From positions 62,001 to 126,000 of the forward strand of contig CAKZQC010000002.1 of assembly GCA_937139495.1 (NCBI GenBank): a stretch of 64,000 nt of DNA. The letters run 5' to 3'. Shown here in pieces: positions 1 to 10,654 of this stretch. The translations under genes were made by a program, and so were the position numbers. This stretch comes from an uncultured Saprospiraceae bacterium. Its GTDB lineage: Bacteria > Bacteroidota > Bacteroidia > Chitinophagales > Saprospiraceae. How positions within the stretch are numbered: the stretch's first letter is position 1; each line of letters opens with the position of its first letter. The notes beneath the pieces are model-generated. The model did not search any database and had not been told where the DNA came from. It worked only from the letters and a program-made list of their open reading frames with translations.

Positions 1-779
1 TCTGTTCGATGATGGCGTGTAGTAGTGGCAAAGAAATGCTGCGGAACCGTACCGCTAAAAACATGCAAATAGATGGCGATCTGAAGGAGTGGGAAATGCC
101 ACTCGAACGCCCTGTTTCGTACTTGGATATGCAGTGTGCAGTAGCCAATGATGAGACCACTTTGTACATTACTGCCCGTATTGCCGATAAGGGGATTCAA
201 CGTCGTATGATGACATTGGGCATGACGATTTGGCTCGATACTTTGGCTAAAAATAAGCACAAAATTGGTATTGGTTATCCATTGGCATTGGACGATGAAC
301 AGATAGAGAAAATAACAATAGCCGCTCAAAAAAACAACCAACTTGACCCAAGGGCGCTCGATCGGGCTTACGCCGAATTGTGCAACGAGTTTGAGCTGGT
401 AGGTTTTGTAGAAGAACGGATTCGAGTATCGAATTTGGCATCAAGAGACATGAAAGTAGCAACAGCCTTTGATGATGTAGGCGCTATGATATGCGAAATA
501 AAAATTCCGCTGGACCAATTGTGGAAACAAAAAATAGACTATACCCAAGTGCTGAGTGTAGGACTACAAATCAATGAACCAGACAAAAATGCAGCCGACG
601 ACCCAGGGCTATTTGATGACCCCAACAATAATAGTATTACGAGAAGTAACCAGCAGGCAAACCCGATGAACAGTGGTTTGGGAGGTCAACAACAAAATCA
701 ACGCCAACCTACTCGAACTGTTAGTAATACAATATCGGTTTGGTTGCGGACTACTTTGGTTGCTCCTTCGGAGCAATAA
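1..779 (+). CDS. Lipoprotein with CBM9-like domain, 5' end cut by window edge
   Basis: The reading frame is open from the left edge. The visible start (MMAC at base 9) sits inside what looks like the end of a lipoprotein signal peptide, with the lipobox cysteine three residues after the first Met, so the true start is probably outside the window. The mature part begins with the 'IDGDLKEW' signature and alternating beta strands typical of CBM9/DOMON-like beta-sandwich domains (about residues 20-200). It ends in a low-complexity Asn/Gln-rich tail (about residues 205-240). Many Bacteroidota lipoproteins of this type sit at the cell surface; the ligand is unknown. It is followed by a 200-bp gap and the icd promoter, so it is probably a separate transcription unit. 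Confidence 0.6.
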   Translation, partial: CSMMACSSGKEMLRNRTAKNMQIDGDLKEWEMPLERPVSYLDMQCAVANDETTLYITARIADKGIQRRMMTLGMTIWLDTLAKNKHKIGIGYPLALDDEQIEKITIAAQKNNQLDPRALDRAYAELCNEFELVGFVEERIRVSNLASRDMKVATAFDDVGAMICEIKIPLDQLWKQKIDYTQVLSVGLQINEPDKNAADDPGLFDDPNNNSITRSNQQANPMNSGLGGQQQNQRQPTRTVSNTISVWLRTTLVAPSEQ

Positions 780-861
780 GTGCTTCTGAAATAGTTAGTC
801 ATCTTGTAGTAATAATATAGCATTTTCCCAAATAGTAGCTACTATTTTTACAAAAAAAATG

Positions 862-869
862 TATCTTTG
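862..869 (+). promoter_or_regulatory. Bacteroidota -7 promoter element upstream of icd
   Basis: TATCTTTG fits the Bacteroidota consensus TAnnTTTG and lies 117 bp before the icd start. A T-rich stretch near 843-850 is in the region expected for the -33 element but has no clear TTTG. The remaining leader to 985 is AT-rich and shows no other structure I can support. Confidence 0.5.
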
Positions 870-961
870 CACCCATGTAAATAGCAATAAAACTATTCAC
901 AAAAACAAAAAAAAATACATTAGGATTTCTTTTTTGTTGATATGATGTATATTATAAATAA

Positions 962-3229
<2,268 letters not shown>

Positions 3230-3257
3230 TTCTTCTTTTAGAATAGCATATTTACTC

Positions 3258-3303
3258 AACGTCCCCTTCGAGCTTTTTTGAGCTTGGAGGGGACGTTTTT
3301 TTT
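3258..3303 (+). terminator. Rho-independent terminator of icd (copy 1 of a 42-bp repeat)
   Basis: AACGTCCCC (3258-3266) pairs perfectly with GGGGACGTT (3289-3297). The stem continues inward with TTCGAGCT against AGCTTGGA (two G-T pairs), giving a 17-bp stem with a 6-nt loop, followed by a run of eight T. Bases 3258-3299 are identical to 6621-6662. Confidence 0.85.
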
Positions 3304-3310
3304 GTTGGAA

Positions 3311-4462
3311 TTAATCGTAATAGCAATTTATGAAGATATGATATATTTCTACTTCTATGTCATTGTTTTTATGAATACTTAAACCTATTTTTACATTCGC
3401 TATTTCTAAATGAGATTCGGTTATATCACAAAAGCCATCAGGAATCAATTTTAGAGGATGTATCATTTCTTTGCTGACGAAATTTTTATATCTACTCCAA
3501 AAATCAACAAAATTTTCACTCTTAGCGTAAATTATAGCAAAATTTTGTTTCAATCCATTTGGGTCGTAATTTTTAGATAATTTTACCAAATGTTTTTTTA
3601 TATATTTTTTTTCTACACTATTTATGACAAATGCTTCGAGAATTGATAATGGAAAGTTATCTTTTGAATATACACTAACATCTAGTTCTCCAAATGTTCT
3701 TTTATTAGAAGAGTCTCCTCTTTGAGATTGGTTTTCTGCACGAAAATTTTCCTGAGTGTTTAATGTAGTATGGAGTATAGCATTATACTGATCCTCATTA
3801 TTTCCAAATACAGTGTGTTTGCTTTGTATCTCAACACAAATTTCTATTATTTTATCCAATAATTTTTTTCTTAGTTCTTTATACATAGAAGACTTTTTTC
3901 TGTTAAAATCTTCTATTAAAATTAACTGAATAATATCTTCTATCTCTTCTACTTTTAGTTCCTCTATTTCAGTCAAAATATCTGAGTAATTACCATTGTT
4001 TTCGTATAGGGAAAATATAACTTTTTCTTCTAGATATTGTGGTGCTGCTTGTGTATTTAAGAAGTTGTTTAAGCGACTTTCTAGAAAGGGAAAAAATGAA
4101 ACTATCAAGTACTTATACTTGATAGAGCAACTGTTAAAATATTCTAAGAGAGCCGAATTGGAAGAAATATCATCAACGTGTTTTTGTTTTTGTAAAAAAA
4201 AACCGATTATTCTAAATATATTTATATGTTTAATTTGTTTAGGGTTTCTTATTTTTTTTTCAACAAAATTTAAGTCATTTACTGAGCTTTTTGAATCATT
4301 AAAACTAGCATAAGCTATTGATTCAATCTCTCCAGTATATATATGGTTAAAAAGTAGTAATTTTTCTTTATTACCTCTTAAATGATGATAGGATATTACT
4401 TCTAGTGTGTTATGCACTAGAAGTTTTCCTTTTATTTGACTTATTAAATAATTGATATTCAT
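3311..4462 (-). CDS. Putative Argonaute-associated effector with PD-(D/E)XK-like motif
   Basis: This 383-aa protein is encoded directly after the Argonaute gene. The ATG at 4462 leaves an 8-bp gap; an in-frame TTG at 4483 would overlap the pAgo stop and is the alternative start. No signal peptide or membrane segment is evident. The N-terminal two thirds is helical and lysine-rich with no family I recognise. About residues 255-315 carry 'GELDV', then 'SILEAF' about 12 residues later, then 'HLVKL' and 'NYDPNG'. The D...ExA spacing resembles the core of restriction-endonuclease-fold proteins, though the usual lysine of the ExK motif is not present. Known catalytically inactive long-B pAgos are paired with effectors including nucleases, so a nucleic-acid-cutting effector is the best inference. 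Function is not proven by sequence alone. Confidence 0.5.
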   Translation of the reverse strand: MNINYLISQIKGKLLVHNTLEVISYHHLRGNKEKLLLFNHIYTGEIESIAYASFNDSKSSVNDLNFVEKKIRNPKQIKHINIFRIIGFFLQKQKHVDDISSNSALLEYFNSCSIKYKYLIVSFFPFLESRLNNFLNTQAAPQYLEEKVIFSLYENNGNYSDILTEIEELKVEEIEDIIQLILIEDFNRKKSSMYKELRKKLLDKIIEICVEIQSKHTVFGNNEDQYNAILHTTLNTQENFRAENQSQRGDSSNKRTFGELDVSVYSKDNFPLSILEAFVINSVEKKYIKKHLVKLSKNYDPNGLKQNFAIIYAKSENFVDFWSRYKNFVSKEMIHPLKLIPDGFCDITESHLEIANVKIGLSIHKNNDIEVEIYHIFINCYYD

Positions 4463-4470
4463 TGAAGATT

Positions 4471-6534
4471 CTATATAAACCAAAGGGAGTCATCTGGCAT
4501 GTTTATAGTTTTGAGATAAAAACCTGGTATAGATTTCATTTTTGTAGCCATTCTTGCCATTAATTGAGGGTATTTTATTGTTACAGGCATAGACTGATCT
4601 TTAAAACTTGTATGGGATATTTCGGAAAAGCTAAATATTTGGTTAGCTATTGTGCTAAGATTTTTTTCAGTCGATCTACTGTCTATGTCTATTTTTAAGT
4701 AAGAAGGACTTGTTGACTTTAAAGAAATGAAGCCGAGAGAATCATTTATTTTAATAAAAGAACCCCTTTTGTGTTTATTTATATATTCTTCATTTTTAGA
4801 TAAGTGAAAGCAATAATTATGCCCATATCCTATATGAACAAATGTATAGACAATATCTAACTGCTTAAACTCTTCTTCTTTTAATGCTAAGAGGAGAGCC
4901 TGAATTTCATTTTCTCTACCTACTGATTTATATATATGAAAATAGAGTAGAACTCTTTTATTAGCATCAATGAAACCTTCTTGTAAACTTTTAGACAAAG
5001 ATTTTTTAACTACACTAGTTAATTGATTTTTATATTCATCAATACCAGTAACTGATTTTGTTTCACCTAAGATATATTTACCATCACTCCTAAATATGGA
5101 AGTTAAACCAATAACAGGCTGTTTGTTCTTATCTGTAGTACCTCCAATACCAAAAACTAATCCATTTGTCATGTCATCGCTTTGTTTACGAATAGTCCAA
5201 GCCGTGCCGCCAAGTTTTGCATAAATATTAAGAGCAATAGTGTGATCTTTATAATCTGTTGTTGACTTTTCCTTATTAACTAGAAAACTCTCTATTTGCT
5301 GTATTTGTATTTCTTGGCTATTAACCGTTTTAGATAAAAATTGATGCTTACAAAAATAATAGGGTGATAGATCTGGAGATAAATTAATCTGACTTTCAGA
5401 TACTAAAACTAGAACTAAGTCTATGTTATTTATGCGTGGAACAGCGACTTGATAAGAACTTAGCTCAAAGTCTTCGATTTCAAATTTTTCAAAATTGATT
5501 TGACTTTTTTTGATTTTATATACATCTGCCAATTCTTGCAAAATATAGTTGCAAAAAATCGCTATCTCATTGTGATACTTTTTTGGATATATAACTGCTA
5601 TTTTGATTTCCTTGTTCTCAAAAAAATCATAGCTAAAGGGCTTATTATATACTATTTTGCTCCTCATTAAGCTATCTAATGCAATATCTGGTGGTGTCTT
5701 ATCATTGTAAAAATATCTTTTAGGAGTGGATAAGGTATTAAATAAAGCACCAGCACGAATCGTATTATAAGGAAGTTCTAAACTTTTGAAACTAAAAATA
5801 TCTAAACCCAAGGGTAATTTTAATGTATTAATTTTCTTTACAAAAAACTCCTCAACAAATTTAAGACAAAGATCATATTGATTTTCATTTGTTTCTAATC
5901 TCTCAATCTCTTTTTTTAACTCACTTTGAGTTGAAAAATGATTTAGAATTCTTTGAATAGAGGATATATTTGTTTTGCAAATGCCATCATCGTAAAACTC
6001 TAAATCACTGCATTTAATATTTTTTTTGATAAAATCTTTTTCTTTCCAGTTTACCCTTTGATTTAAAGATGTCGTTATGCTAACGCCTAAATGGTTCTCT
6101 CCTTTTAAATAGAGATTAGAAAAGTGTAGGTTATACTTTCTATGAATATCTAAATATGGAAATTTATTTTTAAATAGAGGATTTCTTTTGTCAAGAACAA
6201 CCCAAGTGACTTTCTTTTTGAATACTTTAAAGTCTTGAGATGAAAAGAACTGATTCAATAGCACATTTCTTACAATACTTGTTATTAATAGTTTATGTGT
6301 TTTATATGTTGCTGTCTCTATACAGGCGTTAGGAATATTGTGCTTACCAAGAATGAATACCTTTTTATTAAATGAGAATATTATATTATTCGCATGGCTT
6401 TTTCTAAGAGATTCGACATACTCTCGAACTTCATCTCTGCTCTGCTCTTCAACACTTTTATATTCAATTTTAATAGTAGCATTAGTATTAAATTTTATGT
6501 TGAACCAATTTGCAGTTATTTTTTCAGGTTGCAT
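4471..6534 (-). CDS. Prokaryotic Argonaute, long form, catalytically inactive
   Basis: This 687-aa protein has the C-terminal MID-PIWI layout of Argonautes. About residues 370-420 form the MID domain, with 'SPYYFCKHQFL' and 'NSQEIQ' supplying the Y, K and Q positions that bind the guide 5' phosphate. About 430-687 is PIWI, including 'KLGGTAW' (440-446) and a short hydrophobic C-terminus ending WFI. The first aspartate of the DEDX tetrad should lie in a GxDxS-type strand; here it reads 'FGIGGT' (461-466). The R-D-G strand is replaced by 'HIYKSVG' (533-539). Slicing is therefore not expected. It probably uses a small guide to sense invader nucleic acid and triggers the downstream partner. The N-terminal third (N, L1, degenerate PAZ) is weakly conserved. 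The size and inactivity fit the long-B clade, which I infer rather than prove. Confidence 0.8.
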   Translation of the reverse strand: MQPEKITANWFNIKFNTNATIKIEYKSVEEQSRDEVREYVESLRKSHANNIIFSFNKKVFILGKHNIPNACIETATYKTHKLLITSIVRNVLLNQFFSSQDFKVFKKKVTWVVLDKRNPLFKNKFPYLDIHRKYNLHFSNLYLKGENHLGVSITTSLNQRVNWKEKDFIKKNIKCSDLEFYDDGICKTNISSIQRILNHFSTQSELKKEIERLETNENQYDLCLKFVEEFFVKKINTLKLPLGLDIFSFKSLELPYNTIRAGALFNTLSTPKRYFYNDKTPPDIALDSLMRSKIVYNKPFSYDFFENKEIKIAVIYPKKYHNEIAIFCNYILQELADVYKIKKSQINFEKFEIEDFELSSYQVAVPRINNIDLVLVLVSESQINLSPDLSPYYFCKHQFLSKTVNSQEIQIQQIESFLVNKEKSTTDYKDHTIALNIYAKLGGTAWTIRKQSDDMTNGLVFGIGGTTDKNKQPVIGLTSIFRSDGKYILGETKSVTGIDEYKNQLTSVVKKSLSKSLQEGFIDANKRVLLYFHIYKSVGRENEIQALLLALKEEEFKQLDIVYTFVHIGYGHNYCFHLSKNEEYINKHKRGSFIKINDSLGFISLKSTSPSYLKIDIDSRSTEKNLSTIANQIFSFSEISHTSFKDQSMPVTIKYPQLMARMATKMKSIPGFYLKTINMPDDSLWFI

Positions 6535-6620
6535 ATTATTACTTTAAATAGGCTAAGTTAAGGTGACTACGAGAAGTAGTATTGTCGATTTAATTACAAT
6601 ATAATATTTTTTTTTACGCA

Positions 6621-6662
6621 AACGTCCCCTTCGAGCTTTTTTGAGCTTGGAGGGGACGTTTT
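6621..6662 (+). repeat. Copy 2 of the icd terminator hairpin, upstream of pAgo
   Basis: It is identical over 42 bp to 3258-3299. The flanks differ immediately (A instead of C on the left; A instead of T on the right). The T run is four bases here against eight in copy 1. In this position it ends no plus-strand gene and lies about 90 bp upstream of the pAgo start, which is why a duplication is suspected. It can still fold as a terminator and would insulate the gene at 6756 from plus-strand readthrough. Confidence 0.85.
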
Positions 6663-6755
6663 ATATTTTTGTAGCTCACTAGATGTAGATACTTAGCTCA
6701 TTTTTTAGTATTTTTGAGCTGCAAAAGATATTTCGGTGAGCTCAAAAAAGATGAT

Positions 6756-7247
6756 ATGGAAACGAAAATATATCGCTATACTTTTTCCAAATGGAGGACT
6801 GTCATCGGATTATTAATTTTTGGAGGTGCAACATTTTTTATGGCAAAAGATGCTTTGACTAATGACCGTGGTTTGACAATCAATAATATAATTGAACTTT
6901 CTGCCAATGGAGCTACTATTTTCTATTGGGTAGTGGCATTAATTTGCTTTCTGGTAGTGTTGATGTTTCTACTAATTGCGGTTTTTAGCTCCAACAATCG
7001 AGTAATAACACTAACAGAGCAGGCGATAATAGCTCCCAAGTCAGGTATTAGCAAGAAGATTCTGACGATACCTTATATTGATATTACAGAGCTAAAAACA
7101 CAACAAGTTGGTAGTAACCGTTTGTTGACGATTACTCATTCAGAGGAAAATTTGATAATTCCTCAGTCAATGCTACCCAACAAAGCCGCATTCAAAGAAA
7201 TGTATGAATTGCTCAGAGAACGTACTAATCAGCCTACAGCTATCTAA
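6756..7247 (+). CDS. Small membrane protein with PH-like domain (STM3941-type)
   Basis: The ATG at 6756 gives 163 aa; an upstream TTG at 6714 is possible but less likely. Two hydrophobic segments (about residues 14-32 and 55-80) are followed by a cytoplasmic beta-rich half with 'ITLTEQAIIAPKSG', 'IPYIDITELKTQQ' and 'LLTITHSEENLIIPQSML'. This is the layout of STM3941/PH-like membrane proteins of unknown role. It starts about 90 bp after the second terminator copy and converges on the CHAT gene. Its original neighbour was probably icd before the Argonaute cassette arrived. Confidence 0.6.
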   Translation: METKIYRYTFSKWRTVIGLLIFGGATFFMAKDALTNDRGLTINNIIELSANGATIFYWVVALICFLVVLMFLLIAVFSSNNRVITLTEQAIIAPKSGISKKILTIPYIDITELKTQQVGSNRLLTITHSEENLIIPQSMLPNKAAFKEMYELLRERTNQPTAI

Positions 7248-7273
7248 GAGGCACTAGTTTTTTAGGGACTAAA

Positions 7274-10200
7274 TTAGCTCTTTTTGCTGCGCAAAAACCA
7301 AAGACCACCACTCAAAAGCAAAACCAAAGCACTACCAATACCGCCCCAAAGCAACCAATTGAATTTGCGAGGCAACGCAATAGGACGGTTATCGCCCAGC
7401 TGTACAAAAGCAGACCAGAACGCAGGGTGTTGAGCTTTACCAATAGATTTATCCAAATACGACAATTTGGCTAAACGCAATGCTTCATCTTTTGGCAATC
7501 CTTCGGCTAGATTAGCATAAAAATCTGTCATAATAATAGCAGTAGAACGGTCATTGACTTGCCAGAGGGAAACGACCAAAGAAGGTGTGCCAGCATACAT
7601 AAACGAGCGAGCCAGCGACAAAATACCTTCTCCTTGTTGGAACTTGCCATAACCTGTTTCGCAAGCTGAAAGTACGACCAAGTTAGCTGCCAAATCTAGC
7701 TGATAAATCTCATCTACTTGCAAGAAATTATCTTCCGTTGTATCTCTATCTTCTGTGAATACTAGGCTAGATAAAATGGGGTTTTCGGCATTGATAATAC
7801 CGTGCATCGCCAAATGAATAATATTGTAGCTAGGAACAGTCTTTTTGAAGTGTGCTTCATTGGCTTGATTGCCCAAATAAGAATCTCCTGAGTAATGATG
7901 TGTCAACTCTTGTACTTCTTCTTGGGTAGCTGGCAAGGCGGGCAACCGCTCACGCATATTGACCCATTGCGGACTTCTGATTGCTCGCAAGTTGGTCGTG
8001 TCACCATCATACTGTGCTGCATATGCCAGTAGTTTATTGTTATTGGCTTTCAATCCTTTTTGTTGATTTTGCAGCCATAGGCTAGCCGAATAATTATAGC
8101 TAATATTGTATTGTTTTAGCAGGTAATCAAGTTCGCTATAATCTACTTGCTGTTGACTGGCAGCAGTCGTCAAAACTACCTCAAAAGGAATGTTGCCCAA
8201 TTCGGCATCAGGCACAATAATCAAATTTTTGAGGTCTGGAATCGTCAAAAAAGGTGCTACTAACTTTTGATAAAACCAATGAGCTTCTTGCGTGTATTGC
8301 TTGTAGGATTTTTTGGGCGATTTGAGTATAAATTGGTAGTTAGATAAGGCATTTCTAAAGGTTGCCAAATGGCTTTTTAGCAGTGGTTTTTCCACGGCTA
8401 TTTGTCTGAATGTACAATCGGTAGAAGTAATGCCAAGAGCATAGATATTGCGTTGACCGACAAAGTAGGTCAATAAAAGTGTATGCGGTGGTAGCTTTTT
8501 TTGGAGGCTATCGACAGATAGGCTAGAGTGGGTGTATTGGAGCTGTACATACTTGGGGTATTCTGTACTTAGTTTTTTTTCAAAAGCTCTGTTTTTTATA
8601 GCCCATTTGTTTTGCAAACTATTTATTTCTGTACGAGATTCTTTTGTTTTGGCAGCAGCCAACATAGCTTTGAGTTGAATGGCTTCTTCTTGGAGTTGCT
8701 GCTCTATCAATTGTAGCGAATCAGGAATGTGACCCAATTTGCTTCGTTTCTGTTGGTCTATTGTTTGTGCCAACAAAATAGATTTATTACGCTCTGTATA
8801 ACCCAATAAGTCATTGTTTCTTTGCTGCTGTTCGGTAGGTGTAGTAACATAAAGCTTTGTGGCGGTCTCTAGTACGCGCTCTACCACTACAGAGGTTGCT
8901 TCTAGGGCATGGTATTTATCCTGTTCATTGTCAAATTCTTTTTGCACTCGGTCATTGATTTGCAAAATAGATAGATATATTTCTTGCTCTTTGCGTAGCC
9001 AGATTAGGTCGTTTGTTTGTTGGTATTTTGCTTGGTAAGCAAGTGCAATATGAGTTAGAATCTCCATGATGGGATCATCATATTGTGAAGGTTGCAATAA
9101 CAAAGTTGGTAGATTGTTCCAATCCAATGGCGTAGGAATCGCTAAATATAGAGCGAGCGATTGACCATAATAATCTAAGGACTCCTCTAGTAATTGTTGC
9201 TTTGCTTTGAGCTGTCCTATTGTACACAAGGTATTGGCATAACTAAAAGGCTCTTGATCTCGATAACCTTCTTCTATTGCCAAGGCTTCCGTTAGGAGCT
9301 GTTCAGCTTTTTGATATTGCTCCAAAGAGATATAGATTTCACTTAGTTTTTTTAGATAAACACAATAATCTAGATTGTTGGTGCCCACCTTATTTTTGTG
9401 AATAGTACAAGCTCTTTTATAATAATGAATAGCTTCAGAATAGCGTTTTTGTTTTGCGTATAAACTGCCTAAGTTATACAGGCTAATAGCATAATCAGTA
9501 TTGTTGGTGCCAATCGTCAAAGAATCAATGAAAAGGACTTTCTTATATAGCATTTCGGCTTCTGAATAACGTTCCATATCGCTATACAAAGCCCCCATGT
9601 AGAGCAAGCAATTGACATAAAAAGGATCAGTTTCTTCCAATTCTTCTACGTAAATTTTTTGTGCTTCTTGATACAATAAAATAGCTTTTTCGTAAGCTCC
9701 CGTGAAGTGGTAAAGCCCTGCCAAGGTTGTTAAGTGATACGCATAATTGACGGCGGGATATTCATCTAGTTGTTTTGATAATTGAATAGCTTCCAAATAA
9801 TAATCCTCTGCTTTATTGTATTTTTGCAAGCTGTAGTCGTGGAGCATACCCATTTTAGTCAATAAGTCAATATAGGATTTATGCTTCTTGTCGGGGAATA
9901 ATTTTAAGAGAATGTTCTTTGATTTTTGATATTGCTCCAAGGCATCATTGTGTTGATCCATCTTACTATACATTAGACCAAGTTCGGTTAATGTTATGGC
10001 GTAATGAACGGATTCTTTTTGGGAGTTTTTTTCTAATATATCTAATATTTTATGCACATAAGATACAGACAATGGATAGTCGTTTCGATCGGTATAAATA
10101 AGCGATAAGTATAAATAAACTTCTGCCAAAAAGGTATAATCTGTATTGTTGTCGGAAGTTAGTAGTTGTTCCGCTTCTGTTAAGTATTTTATTGCTTTGG

Positions 10201-10453
10201 TCTCCTGTCTAAACTCATAATATAGTCCTCCCAATGCAATAATAGATTTGATATACAAGGTATCCGTTGGTTCTAGTTTTTGAGCCAGTGAGTGCACTTT
10301 TACAGCATATTTGATAGACTCGTCATACTGTTTCTGCAAGTCAAGTTGTAGTCGGATACTATCAAGTCTTTCTATCTCGAGTCGATCAGGCTCTTGTTGA
10401 GCGAATAACGGCAAGGTCATACAGAGTATTAGTAGGTAAAGTAGTTTTTTCAT
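7274..10453 (-). CDS. TPR-repeat protein with C-terminal CHAT protease domain
   Basis: This large protein (about 1059 aa from the ATG at 10453; a TTG two codons earlier is less likely) begins with a signal peptide (MKKLLYLLILCM...FAQQ). About residues 40-450 are tandem tetratricopeptide repeats ('YAISLYNLGSLYAKQKRYSEAIHYYKRA' type, described here only in part). About residues 720-1015 form a CHAT domain, a caspase-like fold, with the catalytic His in 'IHLAMHG' and the Cys in 'VVLSACETGYG'. A single transmembrane helix and a short basic tail (WFLRSKKS) close the protein. It should face the periplasm, anchored by its C-terminus. TPR-CHAT proteins cut partner proteins in several systems, but the substrate here is unknown. 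It converges with the gene at 6756, and the second terminator copy separates it from the pAgo cassette. Confidence 0.85.
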   Translation of the reverse strand: MKKLLYLLILCMTLPLFAQQEPDRLEIERLDSIRLQLDLQKQYDESIKYAVKVHSLAQKLEPTDTLYIKSIIALGGLYYEFRQETKAIKYLTEAEQLLTSDNNTDYTFLAEVYLYLSLIYTDRNDYPLSVSYVHKILDILEKNSQKESVHYAITLTELGLMYSKMDQHNDALEQYQKSKNILLKLFPDKKHKSYIDLLTKMGMLHDYSLQKYNKAEDYYLEAIQLSKQLDEYPAVNYAYHLTTLAGLYHFTGAYEKAILLYQEAQKIYVEELEETDPFYVNCLLYMGALYSDMERYSEAEMLYKKVLFIDSLTIGTNNTDYAISLYNLGSLYAKQKRYSEAIHYYKRACTIHKNKVGTNNLDYCVYLKKLSEIYISLEQYQKAEQLLTEALAIEEGYRDQEPFSYANTLCTIGQLKAKQQLLEESLDYYGQSLALYLAIPTPLDWNNLPTLLLQPSQYDDPIMEILTHIALAYQAKYQQTNDLIWLRKEQEIYLSILQINDRVQKEFDNEQDKYHALEATSVVVERVLETATKLYVTTPTEQQQRNNDLLGYTERNKSILLAQTIDQQKRSKLGHIPDSLQLIEQQLQEEAIQLKAMLAAAKTKESRTEINSLQNKWAIKNRAFEKKLSTEYPKYVQLQYTHSSLSVDSLQKKLPPHTLLLTYFVGQRNIYALGITSTDCTFRQIAVEKPLLKSHLATFRNALSNYQFILKSPKKSYKQYTQEAHWFYQKLVAPFLTIPDLKNLIIVPDAELGNIPFEVVLTTAASQQQVDYSELDYLLKQYNISYNYSASLWLQNQQKGLKANNNKLLAYAAQYDGDTTNLRAIRSPQWVNMRERLPALPATQEEVQELTHHYSGDSYLGNQANEAHFKKTVPSYNIIHLAMHGIINAENPILSSLVFTEDRDTTEDNFLQVDEIYQLDLAANLVVLSACETGYGKFQQGEGILSLARSFMYAGTPSLVVSLWQVNDRSTAIIMTDFYANLAEGLPKDEALRLAKLSYLDKSIGKAQHPAFWSAFVQLGDNRPIALPRKFNWLLWGGIGSALVLLLSGGLWFLRSKKS

Positions 10454-10587
10454 TAGCAAAAAAATGGATGGCGATTATATAATAGCACAAGATAATACAA
10501 AATAAGCAATCGTAAGTTATGCGACTTGAGATACCTTAGATTTTACTTTTTATCACTTTTTTGATAACAAAACTCAACAAAAAGCAC

Positions 10588-10595
10588 TATTTTTG
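10588..10595 (+). promoter_or_regulatory. TAnnTTTG promoter element for recG
   Basis: TATTTTTG lies 60 bp before the recG ATG in the 200-bp divergent gap between the CHAT gene and recG. A TTTTTTG run ending near 10562 is a plausible -33 partner. No clear element was seen for the CHAT gene on the other strand. Confidence 0.5.
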
Positions 10596-10654
10596 TATTC
10601 CAATAATAGTACTATAGTCACAAGCCATTTTTACGAAAAAAATAGAATCAACTT

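Larger units (their letters stand above)
3258..6662. other. Argonaute defence cassette bounded by duplicated terminator
   Basis: Two minus-strand genes (3311-4462 and 4471-6534) sit between identical 42-bp hairpin copies, 3363 bp apart. The interior is visibly much richer in A and T than icd on one side or the CHAT and recG genes on the other. Collapsing the two repeats would restore icd, terminator, and the gene at 6756 as a continuous order. This layout suggests acquisition at the icd terminator or a module that could be lost by recombination between the repeats. That history is inference; the repeats and the composition shift are direct observations. Confidence 0.6.

Noticed and set aside
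4483..4483. TTG start for the pAgo partner
   Set aside because: An ATG seven codons later leaves an 8-bp gap to the pAgo stop; the TTG remains possible but is less favoured.
7274..10453. CHAT protein as a third member of the Argonaute cassette
   Set aside because: It lies outside the repeat boundary, is separated by an opposing gene, has ordinary base composition and carries an export signal.
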